Origin: Begonia masoniana
Taxonomy: Eukaryota; Streptophyta; Magnoliopsida; Cucurbitales; Begoniaceae
Length of the DNA stretch: 64,000 bases
NCBI GenBank assembly: GCA_022432975.1
Contig: CM039508.1
Span: forward strand, 49,007,646-49,071,645
Direction of reading: 5' to 3'
The stretch's first letter is position 1, and each line of letters begins with the position of its first letter. A program made the translations under genes and the position numbers. Positions 1-13,000 of the stretch are shown here, piece by piece. Under the pieces are notes generated by a model that was not told the DNA's origin, did not search any database, and saw only the letters and a program-made list of their open reading frames with translations.

Positions 1-328
1 ATTTAACGTCTAATCTATAAATAACTATGACATTAAAGTATAAATTGCATCTAAACAATCATGCTTTGATCAATACCCCCGAAACATCGGGGAATTTTAA
101 AAATCAGGTTAAAACGCTTCATTAAAAGGAAAACTTGATACATACGAGTTGAATTTAATGAATAAATTGACGACAATATCCTAATTATTGCTACATTAAA
201 TGAGATTTATTTTGTCAAAAATAATAATAATTTAACGTCTAATCTGTAAATAACTCTAACGTTAAAGTATAAATTGCATCTAAACAATCATGCTTTGATC
301 GTACCCCGGGAACATCGGGGGAATCTTG
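1..328. repeat. Partial tandem repeat, period about 229 bp
   Basis: A block of about 95 bp starting at position 2 (beginning TTTAACGTCTAATCT) recurs at 231 with only scattered substitutions. It includes the shared stretch AAATTGCATCTAAACAATCA and a short CCCCG-AACATCGGGG palindrome at its end. The first copy begins at the window edge, so the array may continue to the left. I do not recognise the family. It could be a minisatellite or part of a transposon. Confidence 0.75.
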
Positions 329-1731
329 ACTTCACATATAATACTAATTTGACTTCTAAAGTTAATTTATAATATCAATTTATTTGATCCCATAAGTACA
401 ATTAATCATGGATTATATTATATTAATTTTCTGAAAAAAAATAATAAGAATAAATTTTCCAAGAGAATTATGTTATCAACATAACTTTATATTCACTAAT
501 ATATAATAAAGCTCCAATTTTTTCAACGGGTATCGTTTAATTATAGTACGTGACGTATAATAGCACGATAATAATACGGTGTGCGTGAAATAACACGAGA
601 TAATTTAATTATTGATTAGAGAATTGAAAACTCCATCCATGTGAAGTGGAATATAAGCTTGAAAGTGAGAAGGAAATGACAAAGAGGATGTTAGCCTTCA
701 ATTGCGCCCTTAAATTAGGGGGAGAGATGAGATACTTGGAAAGTCAACTCATCTAGAGAGAATTATTTAAACACATGGTTCATTTTTAGTTATAAAAATT
801 AATACGTGACGGTGGTACTTACATGGGTTTAATGGAATTTCTATAGCTACCGACACTCAAATACGAGGAAATTAATGCAAGATTATAGATTATTAATCTC
901 TCTTTTTTCGTCTTTTAGGTGAAGAGTGAATTTGTCTTGAATCTCAAGGATGAACACGGTCTGGTTTCGAGGCAGAATCCAACTGAACTGAATTTGAACC
1001 GAATTTCGATCCAATTTCTTTACTCACAGTTCGATTCTATTCAAGGTTTTTGAAAACTAAAACCGTGATCCAAATCGTGACCCACGATGAAAATAATTGT
1101 TTTCCCCATATATTATATTGATTTGGGCAAGAAAAGAACCCAACTCAGCCCTCTTAATAAAATAAAAAAATCATAACCAAGTTAGTTTTACATTTCACCC
1201 TCAAAGTAAGATTTTTTATTTTTTAAATCTTTGTAGTATTAATCCTAACAAAACAAACATTAAATTATTAAAAACCTAATAATAAAATGGCAGTCGACCG
1301 ATATCTCTCGTTCTATATTTTACACACAGAAAGGGGGACCTTTTTTTTACAACGATCCCCCGTTCTAAATGGGGCAAATCTCACGTGGATTACCTTTTTC
1401 ACTTTATAGATAAATTTAAAAAAATATCAAACGATATTCAATTTACTTGAAATTTTTATTACATGTTCACCCTGGAGATAATTTAAATTTTTTTGTGATT
1501 TTATAACACTATGATATATTATAATTTTAGTTAATTATTTTATAAAATAATTATAATAAATCGCAGTTTTATAAAATTACAAAAATGAGTTATTTATAAT
1601 AATAAATAATTAGTTATTTATACAAGAAATAATATAAGCATGGAAGATGGTAGGATTACTAAAGGTCATGCAGTCACGTCTTTTCGTTTGAACTGAAACT
1701 ACAGCAGATTCCCAGCTCTCTTTCAGTTTCA
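329..1731. other. AT-rich intergenic region upstream of the NHL gene
   Basis: No coding potential seen on either strand. The stretch is very AT-rich, with poly-A/T runs around 1140-1620. It must hold the promoter of the gene starting at 1732, but I cannot place a TATA box or a specific operator with any confidence. Confidence 0.6.
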
Positions 1732-2532
1732 ATGGCGGATCGAGTTTACCCTACTGACTCTCCCAGAACCAGCTTATCATCTGAATCCTCCTTTGTCACC
1801 AAGCATTCGCTTCCGTCGCCGGAAAAACCAGTTTCTCCTCCTGGAACCTACGTCTTCCAGCTCCCTAAGGATCAAATATATCGAGTTCCTTCGCCGGAAA
1901 ATGAACGCCCGTACAACCAATACTCTCGACGTAAACACCGACGCGGCTGCTGCTGTCGCTGCATTTGTTTTATTCTCTGCCTCGTTCTCCTTTTCATCTT
2001 CTTCTCCGGTATTGGTGCCGGCGTCATCTACTTCGTCTTTCATCCTGAATCGCCTAATTACTCCATCGACGATGTCGCTATTACCGGAATCAATATCACA
2101 TCTTCGGCCGCGGCGGCAACGGTCTCTCCAGAATTCGACGTCGCCGTCAGAGCCGATAATCCTAACAACAAAATTGGAATTTATTACGAGAAAGACAGCT
2201 GCGTAAAGGTCTCCTACTCGGAAGTCGAGCTCTCCGCCGGGGCATTACCGGCGTTGTATCAGCCCCCAAACAACGTGACGGTTTTCCAAACAGCATTACG
2301 AGGTTCGGGCATAGAGTTATCGAGCACAATGAAAAAGAGCTTGTACGACGCGCAGAAGAGAGGAACGGTGCCGTTAAAGTTAGAAATATCGGCACCGGTG
2401 AAACTGAAAGTTGGGACCGTGAAAACTTGGAGGATCACCGTCAAAGTCACATGCGACGTGACGGTGGATAAGTTGACGGCGGAGGCGAAGATCGGATCAA
2501 GGAAATGTGATTACAGTATTAAAACGTGGTAA
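1732..2532 (+). CDS. NDR1/HIN1-like (NHL) LEA_2-domain membrane protein
   Basis: Intronless gene for a 266-residue protein. The N-terminal 65 residues are Ser/Pro-rich and polar. A basic and Cys-rich patch (RRKHRRGCCCRCIC, about 67-80) precedes one hydrophobic segment (about 78-104). The rest is an extracytoplasmic LEA_2-type beta domain with the family motif NPNNKIGIYY (about 142-151). This architecture and length match NHL proteins of the NHL6/NHL13 type, single-pass plasma-membrane proteins linked in Arabidopsis to pathogen and abiotic-stress responses. The Cys cluster next to the membrane is a plausible S-acylation site (inference). The start is the first in-frame ATG, after a typical leader. 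The gene converges on the next one, whose stop lies only 165 bp away on the opposite strand. The family is clear; the exact paralogue is not. Confidence 0.9.
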   Translation: MADRVYPTDSPRTSLSSESSFVTKHSLPSPEKPVSPPGTYVFQLPKDQIYRVPSPENERPYNQYSRRKHRRGCCCRCICFILCLVLLFIFFSGIGAGVIYFVFHPESPNYSIDDVAITGINITSSAAAATVSPEFDVAVRADNPNNKIGIYYEKDSCVKVSYSEVELSAGALPALYQPPNNVTVFQTALRGSGIELSSTMKKSLYDAQKRGTVPLKLEISAPVKLKVGTVKTWRITVKVTCDVTVDKLTAEAKIGSRKCDYSIKTW

Positions 2533-2697
2533 AGCTGTCATTTAAAATAAATTTGTAAGGAAGACTACATGTATTTTTGTACATGATTTACATACCATGT
2601 ACCATGTATTTTCAAAAATGTGATTATGCTTTGGTTAGTTACGAATCCACTCTGCAATCTATGAATCGACCCGAGAATTTCGGGTCTAAACTCGAGA

Positions 2698-5600
2698 TCA
2701 GCGAGTGTGCGACTTTTGCAGATAATACACACGCTTGCTGTCTTCGATGGCCTGGTTAAGCTTTACATACATGATGGAAGAAGACTCGGCAAAGCCGTTA
2801 AGTCGAGACAAGACCGCCACCAAGCTAGAATGGAAGCCATTAAAGGTAGAAACCAAGTCTTCCACACTGTGATTGGGATTAGCAAAGGCCTCCTCCCGCC
2901 CATCACCGCCTTTGCCGTGGCGTTTCTCTTGGCGTGGCAAAAACCTTGCAGTTTCAGCAGCTAAATTTTTTATGGAATCAGCCACTTCCTCTGCAGGCAT
3001 GGCCTTGAGATTCTCCAACCAGACATTACAGGTCTCGTAAATGGGAGGAGGGCCGTAGTTTCTCACTGATGGTGGTGGCATTCTCCTATTTCTCTTCAAG
3101 TTTTTCTGTGGAAGAGAGACGCATTTCATGAGCCATCTGTCAATGGCCTCAATGTACAGCTTTTGAGCCTCTATCCACTTTTCAAAACTCGACGAGAGAG
3201 AGTAGAGTTCGTTTTCAAGATGAGTCGTAATCTCCCGCCTCGATTCGGATTGGATCGGAAACTTAACGTCTCTGTTCATCTGTGCTACGGATATGATCTG
3301 AAACTGAAGCTTGTGGCATTCGAACATCACTTCCCACATCCGGCTTAATCTGTAATTAGAGGATGCAGCCATATCAGATGGCTCTATATCTATCAGATTA
3401 TGTTGTGTTTTGATTATTCAAACGCTGAAACGTTACAAATGAGGAAATAATAAGAAACTACATACCCGGCAATCAACTCCTCGAGTTGTGGTTGGAGCTC
3501 TTTGTCCCGCAAGTCCTCGATCGTTCTCGAAATAGAGTCGATTCGGTAAATCCCAACCCAGATTCTTGAATGTAGGTCCTTCACAACAGAACGGGTTTTA
3601 TCGACTTTATGTGAACTTACCGCCTTCGATTCTAGTTGCCGTAATACTTTGCACTTTAAATCATACTCCCTTCTCACCATTTCACTAGCCTGAAGAATAC
3701 ATGCGAGATCTCAAACTTGCATTAGCAAAAAAAAAGATACAATCAAATCATCAACTCCTCGCTATCTCTTTCCAATTTCAAAGAACCAGCAAAAGGAGGC
3801 CATACAATCATAAAATCTCAGAGACCTAAAATGGCGTTCTAAACACAAATACCAGAAAGTAAAAACCATGTCAATTTTCACAAAATCCTTAGTTTCTTAG
3901 TAACAGCAAGCCTCTTGGACTGCAGCAGGCAAAAATGATGAAATTTGATAAGATGAAGATCATGGAATCGCTTAAATAAAAAATAATTATCATGGAAACA
4001 CTTTTTTCAAAAATAATATCATAAGATCTTGAAAATATGCAGTGTATTTTAAGATGAATATGAAATCAGCAGTACCTTAACTTCATCATAAAGTTTCCTC
4101 TCCCAGGCATGTAGCCTATCCAAGGTAGAGGCATGCCTGCCCGATATCATACAGGTATCTAGATTACCAGAAGGGTCATCAATATCATCTTTTGAAAAAT
4201 CTCCCAAAAGATTCCTGGATGAAGAGGAATGTGATGACACCGTCCTATGCCAAGTTAAGTACTTTATGGCAGTTTGAGCAGGTTCTAGTGGCACATGAAC
4301 AAAATATTTGGTTAGACATAGACATAAAAAGTCAAAAAGCAATTTTACTTGAAAAAAAAAATGTCGCCCTCAAAATTGTTTTACCTTCTATACATGGTCT
4401 CACTTATTTTGCCACATTAGAGAGTCATTCTAACTTGGTAAGACAGAGCGTCTCCTTAGCTTTAATTGAGATCAATAATCTAATGTTCTGATCAATACGA
4501 CTAAAGAGAAGATAGATTCTTGTAATATTATTATTCTGGTCAGTTTTCCATTATCTAAGAAAGCTTTTTCCCAGTAAGTTAATCCGTTTTCTCCTTGATT
4601 CCCACTCATAGAAGTGCTATACTTGACCCGATATAGTCCTCACCTTCAATGATCTCTTCGGGGAGTGTAGACTAGACCTACAATGCTGTGTTTTCTCCCT
4701 GCGCATTGTTTTTTACTTTGAATTCTACATGACATGATCACAATTCAAAGAAACAACTAATTTTGCACAAATTTTTTCTTGATAGTTCGTGGGTTCGTTG
4801 GTTGGAATTTTTTTGGGACATCAATTGATAGTGACAAAGATCCTAGCTATCAGAACCTTTACCCAACCGGAAATGTGGCCAACGAGGACATTGGGCTCCT
4901 GAAAGGGGGAGTGATTGTGATGACCCGAGAGGGGGTTAGACGCAATCCCACATCGCTTGCGTAGAAGATGGAAATGAAACATATGTAAAATGATGTCTCC
5001 CTAGATAGTAAGACGCGTTTTGTAGCACAATTGTACCAAATCTCATCAGAACTCCGAAATTAAGAATGCTCGAGTAAGAGCAGTACCAAGTTGGGTGACC
5101 ACTTGGGAAGTCCTCGTTGAAAACAAATCCGTGAGTACGATTGCGGGCAAACCTTTGGGATCTAATCCCGACTATAAGCAAATTCCGAAGCCGAGTATAG
5201 ACAAATCTTGGATCGTTACAAAGCGAACAATATCTTACTGGAAAAAGAAGAGTCATTACAAATGGTAATTTGGTAAGGATTTTTTTATCTTTATTAATAC
5301 ATCCTCTCCTTCAGAACTTTGTTTTCAATTAGATATCCTTTAGTTTCTTCTGAAAGAAAGTATTCTTCATATTTTCATTGTCACACACAGGCCATAATGA
5401 TGTAAACTATAAATTATTGTGGAAATGATACACATTATATTGAAATTATTAATGCCTTTAGCTTTGGGAGTGATGAATAACTAAAATGTTAAAAAATTCT
5501 CAACCACTGGCTGAAAAAGGAAATAATCTCCAATTGTTTTATCAAATAAAATTACAAGTGTCAAGATATACCTTCTGGGATGGGCTTCGGCTCTTCCCCG

Positions 5601-7021
5601 CACGAAAAACAAGCCTTCCAAAATGCAAAAGAAACCATTGAACCCTTCTCTGTAAATATGATCAGTAGTTATCCCAACAGCATATAAAATATAAAAAAAG
5701 CAACACTAGCTAGACACAGGGGAAGACCAGCTGTTCATAACTTTGACACCAACGGTACATCAAAAATCACATATTGATTGATTATTTCCACAAACATTCA
5801 TACCATCTAAATTAATAAACTGTCTTCCAGTGGAATATGCAACTATTAGAAAACTGCAAAGAATCATCCTGGGGATTATTGATAAAGGAACAATTATAAA
5901 AAGAAAGAGAGTCAAAGAATGAACTTACTTCTTTTTCCAGGCAATATTGGACGAAAATTCAACTTATTAGCTTCAAGCATTCTTGGAACTTCTTTACCAG
6001 ATTCAGAAGCTTTTATAAAAAGAAATTCAATCTCTTTCAGGCTGGAAAAGAAGTCTTTAGGAGTAACCTTATTCTCGTCACAACGTTCTTGAGAATGCAT
6101 TTTACTTTTATCAGCAGGAAATGAAATGCCAGTGGATGTACCTCCAAATGACGACAAACCAGGAGAATTGCTTTTCTCCTTCTCGAATAACTCGGTTTCA
6201 GTACCCACGCTTTCCGTTGACGGCATATTTTGGGCATCGTGATCAGTTCCCCCTAGAACATTTTCAATAGTTCTAATCGGCTTCTCCGGGGAAGGCTCAT
6301 CAAAGTCATTATCAGACTCAGATTCTTCGTCTCCTAAGAAAGATTCCTTCCCTTCAGTGTCTTCCAATTGAGGAATTCCCTCTTCGTCTCTAGCACTTGT
6401 TAAGTCATCCATATGCTCAAATGTATGGTTCATGTAATTCTCCTCCTGAGAAGAGAATTGATTGTCAATGGGATGAAACAGGCCAAAAAAATCCCATGGC
6501 GGAGTTCCAGGTGGCAAAGAAGGACCATCTAATGATGATGTCCCAGGTTTTTCAGTCAATATTGGGAGGACATGCTCTGGCTTACCAGATGACACTACAG
6601 TTCCAACGACTGGTACAGGAAGAATTTCTTCGACTTTTTTTGAAGCACTACCTCTGAATCTCATGTGATTTGCTTGAAATCCACTAGAACTAAGAGAAGG
6701 CGAAAAAGAGAGAGCCACCTGAGCATCTATAGGACAGGTATTAGATGGGGAAGAAAATGACAATTGTGAAAGAGCCTTCTCGGTTAAACCAAGAGGCTCA
6801 GGAGTTGCACTTCTAGAAGTGAAAAAAGAAGATTCAGCAGGAGCTTCAGGTTCCACAAATTTCCTTAAGGCAGTTCCTGTACTTTTTAGTGAATGTATAT
6901 ATGCAACGTGAGCCGCTGCTAGTGCACATCGGCCATTTAGAGCTTGTTTCACAACCTTCTTCCTCTCACGACATAGTTGAAGGGCCTTATCTTCCTCAAC
7001 TCTGGATCGAAACACGCCCAT
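2698..7021 (-). CDS. DUF630/DUF632 protein, NRG2-like (five exons)
   Basis: Minus-strand gene. Exons inferred by hand: 7021-5929, 5649-5572, 4284-4076, 3689-3466, 3349-2698. All junctions are GT-AG and keep frame, giving 751 residues. The N-terminus MGVFRSRVEEDKALQLCRER is a DUF630 start with Gly2 and Ser6, which fits N-myristoylation. A long acidic/Ser-rich linker follows to about residue 365. A short exon encodes the family motif ACFSCGEEPKPIPE. DUF632 then runs to the C-terminus (LDRLHAWERKLYDEVK, LIAGLSRMWEVMFECH). Arabidopsis NRG2, in this family, promotes nitrate signalling; rice relatives such as REL2 affect leaf form. These roles are family knowledge, not shown here. The 1.29 kb second intron holds a retroelement LTR (4916-5260). 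The family is often labelled 'bZIP-like', but I see no bZIP basic region. Confidence 0.88.
4876..5260 (+). mobile_element. Cassandra-type TRIM: internal stub plus 3' LTR
   Basis: The sequence from TGTGATGACCC (4916) to GTCATTACA (5260) has TG...CA ends and contains a 5S rRNA-like segment, the hallmark of Cassandra terminal-repeat retrotransposons in miniature. Directly upstream is a purine tract (GAAAGGGGGAGTGAT, 4901-4915) in the position of a polypurine tract. That makes this the 3' LTR of a plus-oriented element. I found no matching 5' LTR upstream, so the copy looks truncated. It lies within intron 2 of the NRG2-like gene, antisense to it. The exact LTR end could instead be the TTACA at 5220. 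Confidence 0.72.
5010..5117 (+). pseudogene. 5S rRNA-like segment inside the Cassandra LTR
   Basis: Roughly 108 nt resemble plant 5S rRNA. CATCAGAACTCCG and TTGGGTGACC match closely, followed by TGGGAAGTCCTCGT near the 3' end. The stretch around 5022-5045 also aligns with the 5' half (AGCAC...ACC...ATC.CATCAG). Substitutions fall within the region of the internal A-box (TTAAGAATGCT instead of the usual TTAAGCGTGCT), and the C-box is imperfect. It is therefore not a functional 5S gene; whether Pol III could still bind is unknown. Confidence 0.78.
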
Positions 7022-7074
7022 TTTCCAAATGGCTCTTCTATATCCTTCTCATTATGTCATCTGAAAGACATTGA

Positions 7075-9420
7075 TCAGATATTCAGTTCAGAATTATATT
7101 GTTACATAAAAAATAATCGTAAAAGCATGTAAGGTTTACAAATGACTAAAGATGTGCAGCTTTTGAATTTAAACACATCTCAATATAAAATCTACGAAGA
7201 ATAGTGCGAAAGAAATAGATCCACTTACATGGTTTTGACTAATTACAAGCCTAATATTTACACAAATTTTCAAACAAAATATCTAGAAGATTCACTTACA
7301 TGGTCAATATTGTGCTATCAAAAATACCTCCAATCATAAATTTACCAAACAAAGCAACATCTAGAAGATCAGTTTAATCAAATATGAAACTAAATTCTAG
7401 GTAGCATGTCGTAATACGCCAATGAACTCTAATGAGTTCTAATGATAAAATCTGTAACCTAATGAAATGAGAAGATTGTCAATTTATAATTGCGGAAAAG
7501 TTCATACAGCACACAAATATTTGGGGCTGATAAAGGATTACGACGAAAGAAAATATAAGATGGTCCTCTATAGAAAATGTAGATGAAGAACACCGAAGCA
7601 ATCTTCGGCTTTCAAACATCGTTATTCTCTGACAAGTTACTAACAATCTCAAAAACTTAAGCTTGAGGGTTGAAGATAATTTAATCATTTATATATTTTT
7701 TATTGGTCCTTACATGTGGATTTTTTTAATGAAATTAATTTTTTTTTTTTACTTTGTCGATATTCGAACTTGGAACTCTGACTCTAATACCATGACAAGT
7801 TACCAACAATCTCAAAAACTTAATCTTGTGAGTTGAAGATAATTTAATCATTTATATATATTTTCTTAACATTCTAGATCGAAAAAGTATCATGTTACTC
7901 AAGCGAACGATGAGAAGAATTATCACAAAATGGCTGTGCGTTTGGAAGTAAAGGCAACATATACTGCTAAAAATAACAAAATTGAAACTTAAGCCGCAAC
8001 AAAAGTACACTAACTTGGATGAAAAGGGCATATCTGCGATTATTTGAAAAACGTAACATCCAAAGGAAAGGGGGATAGAACAATAAGATATCATAAAATG
8101 AATAAGAACTCGTAAGAAAACAGTTCAATTATTGACATTGGCGTCGAAACATATCAAATTCCAAGTAAATAAGAACACAAAAAAGGGGAACAAGATGTAG
8201 AACTGTAATGGCTAGACAACGAGAACTATACTTTCCAAACCAGACAAACGCATCGTGTAAAATCGCAAAACAAAAAACAATCCTTCAAAACGGAACCTAA
8301 TACCAGAACATAGAATCAGCAACCTGGGGTGAGCGTATTAGAGCCAATGAAGGGCGTATGGCAAGAAGCTTAGATTTCAGGCGAACTTAACGAGTGTGCT
8401 GGACAGAATATAATTTTCCATTCCCGTTTTGCAGGAAAAAAAAACAGTAAGCTGGAGAGAGAGAGAGGGAGAGGGAGAGGGAGAATATTACGGATCCTGA
8501 CCTGACCCAAGACGGTTTCCATTGAAACCGTTCCATGCATAATGAACATCAGGAAGTGGAAAGTGGGACCCATCGTCTCTCTCTCTCTCTCTCTCCTACG
8601 CCATTAGATGAGCAGGAACCCACTTGGTAGAAGCTTTTGGAGGCGTCGAAACGGACCATAATTTAGCATAAAACTAAGCATAAAGGTTAATCTTGTGGGT
8701 GATGCTTCACTAATAACTTTAAGCAAAAAACAAGTAGAAAAATAAGAAAACGGAGAATAAAGATGGAATCTGCTACCTGTTGAACTTACGGTACGTGATT
8801 TCTTTAGCCACTGAGGAGGATTCCGTTCCATCGTATTCGTGGGAGCAATCAACTCCATCTTATCTTTTCCATATTATAGAACACAAAGCTAGATAAAATA
8901 TTTCATCCTTCTTCCTACTCAAATTTCAAATTTTCTTACTTCAATCTAAAGATCAATGGCATTTGTTTTGAAGGTCTTAGATTGTTTTACAAGCCTTGGA
9001 AGCACGCCTATGCTCGTCTACTGCGCTTAAAATTTTAAAACCGAAACAAACAACATTGCTCCCTTTTTTTGGCAGATTAAAGAAATTCATAGGTTTTTCG
9101 TACCCACTAAACACTTCACCCACAATTTAGTATAAACATTGCCTTTCGTCCAAAAGTCTACCCAAACGAATCACATGACTCTGTTGAAATGTTTTTCTTT
9201 TTTACAGACAGAACATTTAAACTATATTTTAGACTAAAGATTCCACGAAAGATGACTACAACTGTCTCGTCATCTAAAATTTTGGGTGCTTTCTCAAAAT
9301 TGATCTTCACAAAAGACCCATAAATAACAAAATCCTCAAAAGTAGTCCAACAAAAAAACTCAACAATGTCCAGCGATGAAAGTTCCTTTTTTTTAACAAA
9401 AGCTGTCTGTTCAAGGTAGC
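7075..9420. other. Intergenic/leader region upstream of the NRG2-like gene
   Basis: No confident gene. It holds a repeat pair (separate entry), a purine-rich simple repeat near 8451-8485 and a (TC)n run near 8575-8596. A minus-strand reading frame at 8858-8604 starts MELIAPTNTMERNPP and has donor-like GT sites near 8775-8790. It could be a 5' leader exon of the NRG2-like gene or a chance frame; I cannot choose. The rest is AT-rich with no recognisable domains. Confidence 0.4.
7628..7862. repeat. Pair of about 68 bp direct repeats with 95 bp spacer
   Basis: The stretch around 7631-7700 and the stretch around 7796-7862 share AACAATCTCAAAAACTTAA and GTTGAAGATAATTTAATCAT with few differences. 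The spacer ends with CTCTAATACCATGACAAGTT-like sequence. The arrangement looks like a remnant of a dispersed element or a local duplication. Confidence 0.7.
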
Positions 9421-10019
9421 TCAAGTTGGTACCATAAAAGAAGAGACTTTATGCAATAGAGTAGTAGATCTCACCTCTATATACTGCTTTCGTTCGCGAC
9501 GACCTGTTCCTGAGTTGGCACGAGTCGCGTGTACAGCTTTAGGGATTATAACACGGACCCATATCCAAGGTTTTAAGCATTTCCTGTCTCCTGACAACGA
9601 CCCTCTTTTGAAACGACAGCTGGATTCCACAACTATCAATACAGTTCAATATCTTAAACTAACGACAATCAACTACTGTTGTAATGAGATCCAGAACTTC
9701 ACATTTGATTTTTCAAAACATTAAAAAAAAAAAACTATATTTTTATTGTATTATTAGTCCAACTCTAATCCAATCCAGTCAGGGTGGTAAACAATCGAAG
9801 ACTACATTAAAATATCTACAAAAATAATTTATAAAATTAATATATTATCCAACTTCTCATTTATCAGAACAAGTCATTTATTTTAACTAATTATAACCTA
9901 TCATGATAAATCTATTGATGAATTCACTACTTAAGTTATACAAGTAGTATTATTCTATCAAAAACATGATTAGGATGTCAATCAATATTGCTTTACATAT
10001 TAGAAACTAACAAAATCTA
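9421..10019. other. Unassigned sequence next to the truncated copia element
   Basis: Short open frames exist on both strands around 9421-9724, but none shows a recognisable domain. From 9730 the sequence becomes strongly AT-rich. I looked here for a copia 3' LTR matching sequence beyond 14318 and did not see one. Confidence 0.4.
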
Positions 10020-13000
10020 CTTAAAAAGTATAACGGAGAAGAACGCTATATAAAGAGCAGTTTGACTATCACAAAACAATCACATGGGACACTCATGTTG
10101 TATCTCAAAACAACCTAAAAGGAACTTCAACCATTTTAACTCACATGTAGTAGTGGCCATAGACCTATACTCGGCCTCCGTAGAAGATTGGAAAATAGTT
10201 GGCTGTTTTTTCCTTTTTCAATAGACATAAGAAAAGCTTAATAAAACAAAGTAATCAGTCAATGATTTTCGAGTCAGAGGACAACTTGCCCAATCACTAT
10301 CACAAAATGCATAGAGTTGAAAATTACTGTCCCCGCGCAGCAGAATTCCCTGTCCAGGACAACCTTTTAAATACCGCAAAACTCTCAAAGTTGCGTGCCA
10401 ATGATCAACACGAGGATCACCCATAAACTGAGCTAATATATGTACGAAGTAACATAATTCAGGTCGTGTAATCGTTTAGTAGATTAGGCATCCTACAAGT
10501 CGTCGATACTTCTCTGGATACTCAAAGATGGCGCCATTGATAGTGGAAAGATGGTGGTTCTATTCCATGGGTGTAGAAACAGGGCATGCTCCAAGTAAGT
10601 CAGCCTCACTTATAATGTCAATAACGTATTTGCGTTGTGAAAGAAACAAATCATCTTTCCCTCGTGCTACTTCAATGCCAAACAAATACTTGAGAACGCC
10701 CAAGTCTTTCATATGAAATCTCTCACTGAGTTGTTGCTTGAATTTTTCGATTGCTAAAGAAGAAAAACCGATGATTATAATGTCATCCACAAGTACAAGA
10801 ACATGTAAAGCAACATCACCATTGAAATAACTAAACAATGAGTAATTAGCATAAGATTATTTAAAGCCAATATCCTTTAAAGCAGTCGAGAGCTTAGCAA
10901 ACCAATTCTGAGGAGCTTGCTGGAGTCCATGCAATGACTTATGTAATCGACACACCTTACCCAAAGTAGCAGAGTTAAAACCAGGAGGGAGTTGCATATA
11001 TACCTCCTCGTCAAGATCTCCATGTAGAAAGACATTATGCACATTCATCTGGTGCAGTTCTCACTTTCTTGCCACCGCAATAGCCAAAAATGTGCGAACC
11101 GTTACCATTTTTGCGACAAGGACAAATGTTTCATTGAAGTCGATTCCGGCAACTTGTTGATTCCTGTACACTACTAGGTGCCCTTTAATCTTTCAACCAT
11201 ACCATCAGATTGATACTTGACTTTATAGACCCACTTACACTTGATCGCTTTCTTCCCGGGTGGAAGATCCTCTAAAGTCCAAGTTTCGTTTCTCTCAAGT
11301 GCATCTATTTCTTTCTGCATTGCTTTCCGTAACAACTTCTTTAAAGAAGGTGGGTTCAGTGTCTGTAGTAATTGCTGCCAAAAAACGGGTGTGTTTCATA
11401 GAAAACTTATCACAATTTACATAATAAGCAATGAAAAAATGAGTACCTGATGACTTTGACGGAACAGTGATAGGTGATGTGACAGGATTTGTAACTCGAA
11501 CGGTGTTGGTAATGAAGCCCTTGAGTTTACTGGAAGTTTTTTTTATTCGATGACCTCGATCAGTTTCATGCGGAACATTTTCTTCATTAATCACAACCTC
11601 CCCAGTATCTGACGTTGCACCAACACCAAGTTGTTGGACAACTTCTAAGTTGCCACCCACATGTGGTATGACGTGTTGTATAGCCCCGCCATCAATTTCT
11701 CCTACCACAATAGAGTGTTCCTTACTATCCCTTGCTAAGGGAATATCCTCAAAATAAGTCACAGTGTCATAATACTCCTTATTTTCGAACACGTCATCAA
11801 CATTATGCAAGTAGGCTTTATTGGCAAAAGAAAATTTATGTTCACATAAAACATCTTGAGATATAAAAAACTCAAGTTTCTCCAAGTCATACAAACGCCA
11901 CCCTTTTTTACCAAATGGATATCCCACAAACACACATCGACGAGAGTGAGTGCCAAACTTATCCTTCACACAAGGTTGATTTTTGACAAAACAAAAACAA
12001 TTGAATACACAAAAGGCATCATACTTAGGAGGTGAACCAAAGAGAATTTCGTGTGGTGTTTTATTATTGAGCAATGGGGTAGGAGTTCGGTTGATGACAT
12101 GGGCAGCCGTCATTATACTCTCCCTCCAAAAAGAAATGGGAAGATTAGCTTGAAAGAGTAATGTCTGGCCACATTAAGAATATGTCTATGTTTACATTCT
12201 ACCCTCCTATTTTGTGGTGGAGTGTTGACACAAGAGGTTTGATGAATAATATCATTGTCAACATAAAACCGATGAATACATGTGAATTCTTTTCCATTAT
12301 CACATCGTAGAATTTTAACATGCTTATCAAATTGAGTTTTAACCATTATACAAAAATCTTGAATAAGTTGAGGCACCTCAGATTTTGCTGACGTCAAATA
12401 AACTCATACAGCTCGAGAACAGTCATAAACAATAGTTAAAAAATAACGAGCACCACAACTAGCAGACAAAGTATACGCACCCCATATATCACAATGGATT
12501 AAATCAAAAACATCTTTTGCTCTACTATTACTCAAAGGAAACATGCATCTAGTTTGTTTGGCTTTTAAACAAATATCACAAGGTTCATGGATAACATTAA
12601 CATCCTTATTTTCATTATTTCTAATATCAGCTAAAAGTAAATCCACTTTTCGAGAAGGGTGTCCCAACCTTTGATGCCATAATTCTCATTTATCTCCCAC
12701 AGTTGTTTGATAAGCTTGAAGTTGTCTCAAAGGCCAAAACCAATAAACTTCATCACATTGTTCACCCGCTCCAATCATAGTCCTCAAAGCACGATTCTGT
12801 ATGATGCAAAGGTTATCAGTGAAAGTGACAAAATAAGATAGATCGGCAAGCAAGTGAGACACCGACAGCAAATTACAAGTAAGATCTAGAACATATTAGA
12901 CATTATTGAGCACCATATTTTTGCTCAGAGTTATCGTGCCTTCCTTAGTTGTAATGATTTGTTTTCCATTAGGCAGCTCAACAGAAGTAGAAGAAACATC

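Noticed and set aside
4936..5256. Minus-strand frame in the Cassandra LTR
   Set aside because: It runs antisense to the 5S-like segment and LTR, with no protein family resemblance.
4916..5260. Functional 5S rRNA gene
   Set aside because: The A-box region is mutated, no tandem 5S unit or T-run terminator is present, and the segment is embedded in an LTR with TG...CA ends.
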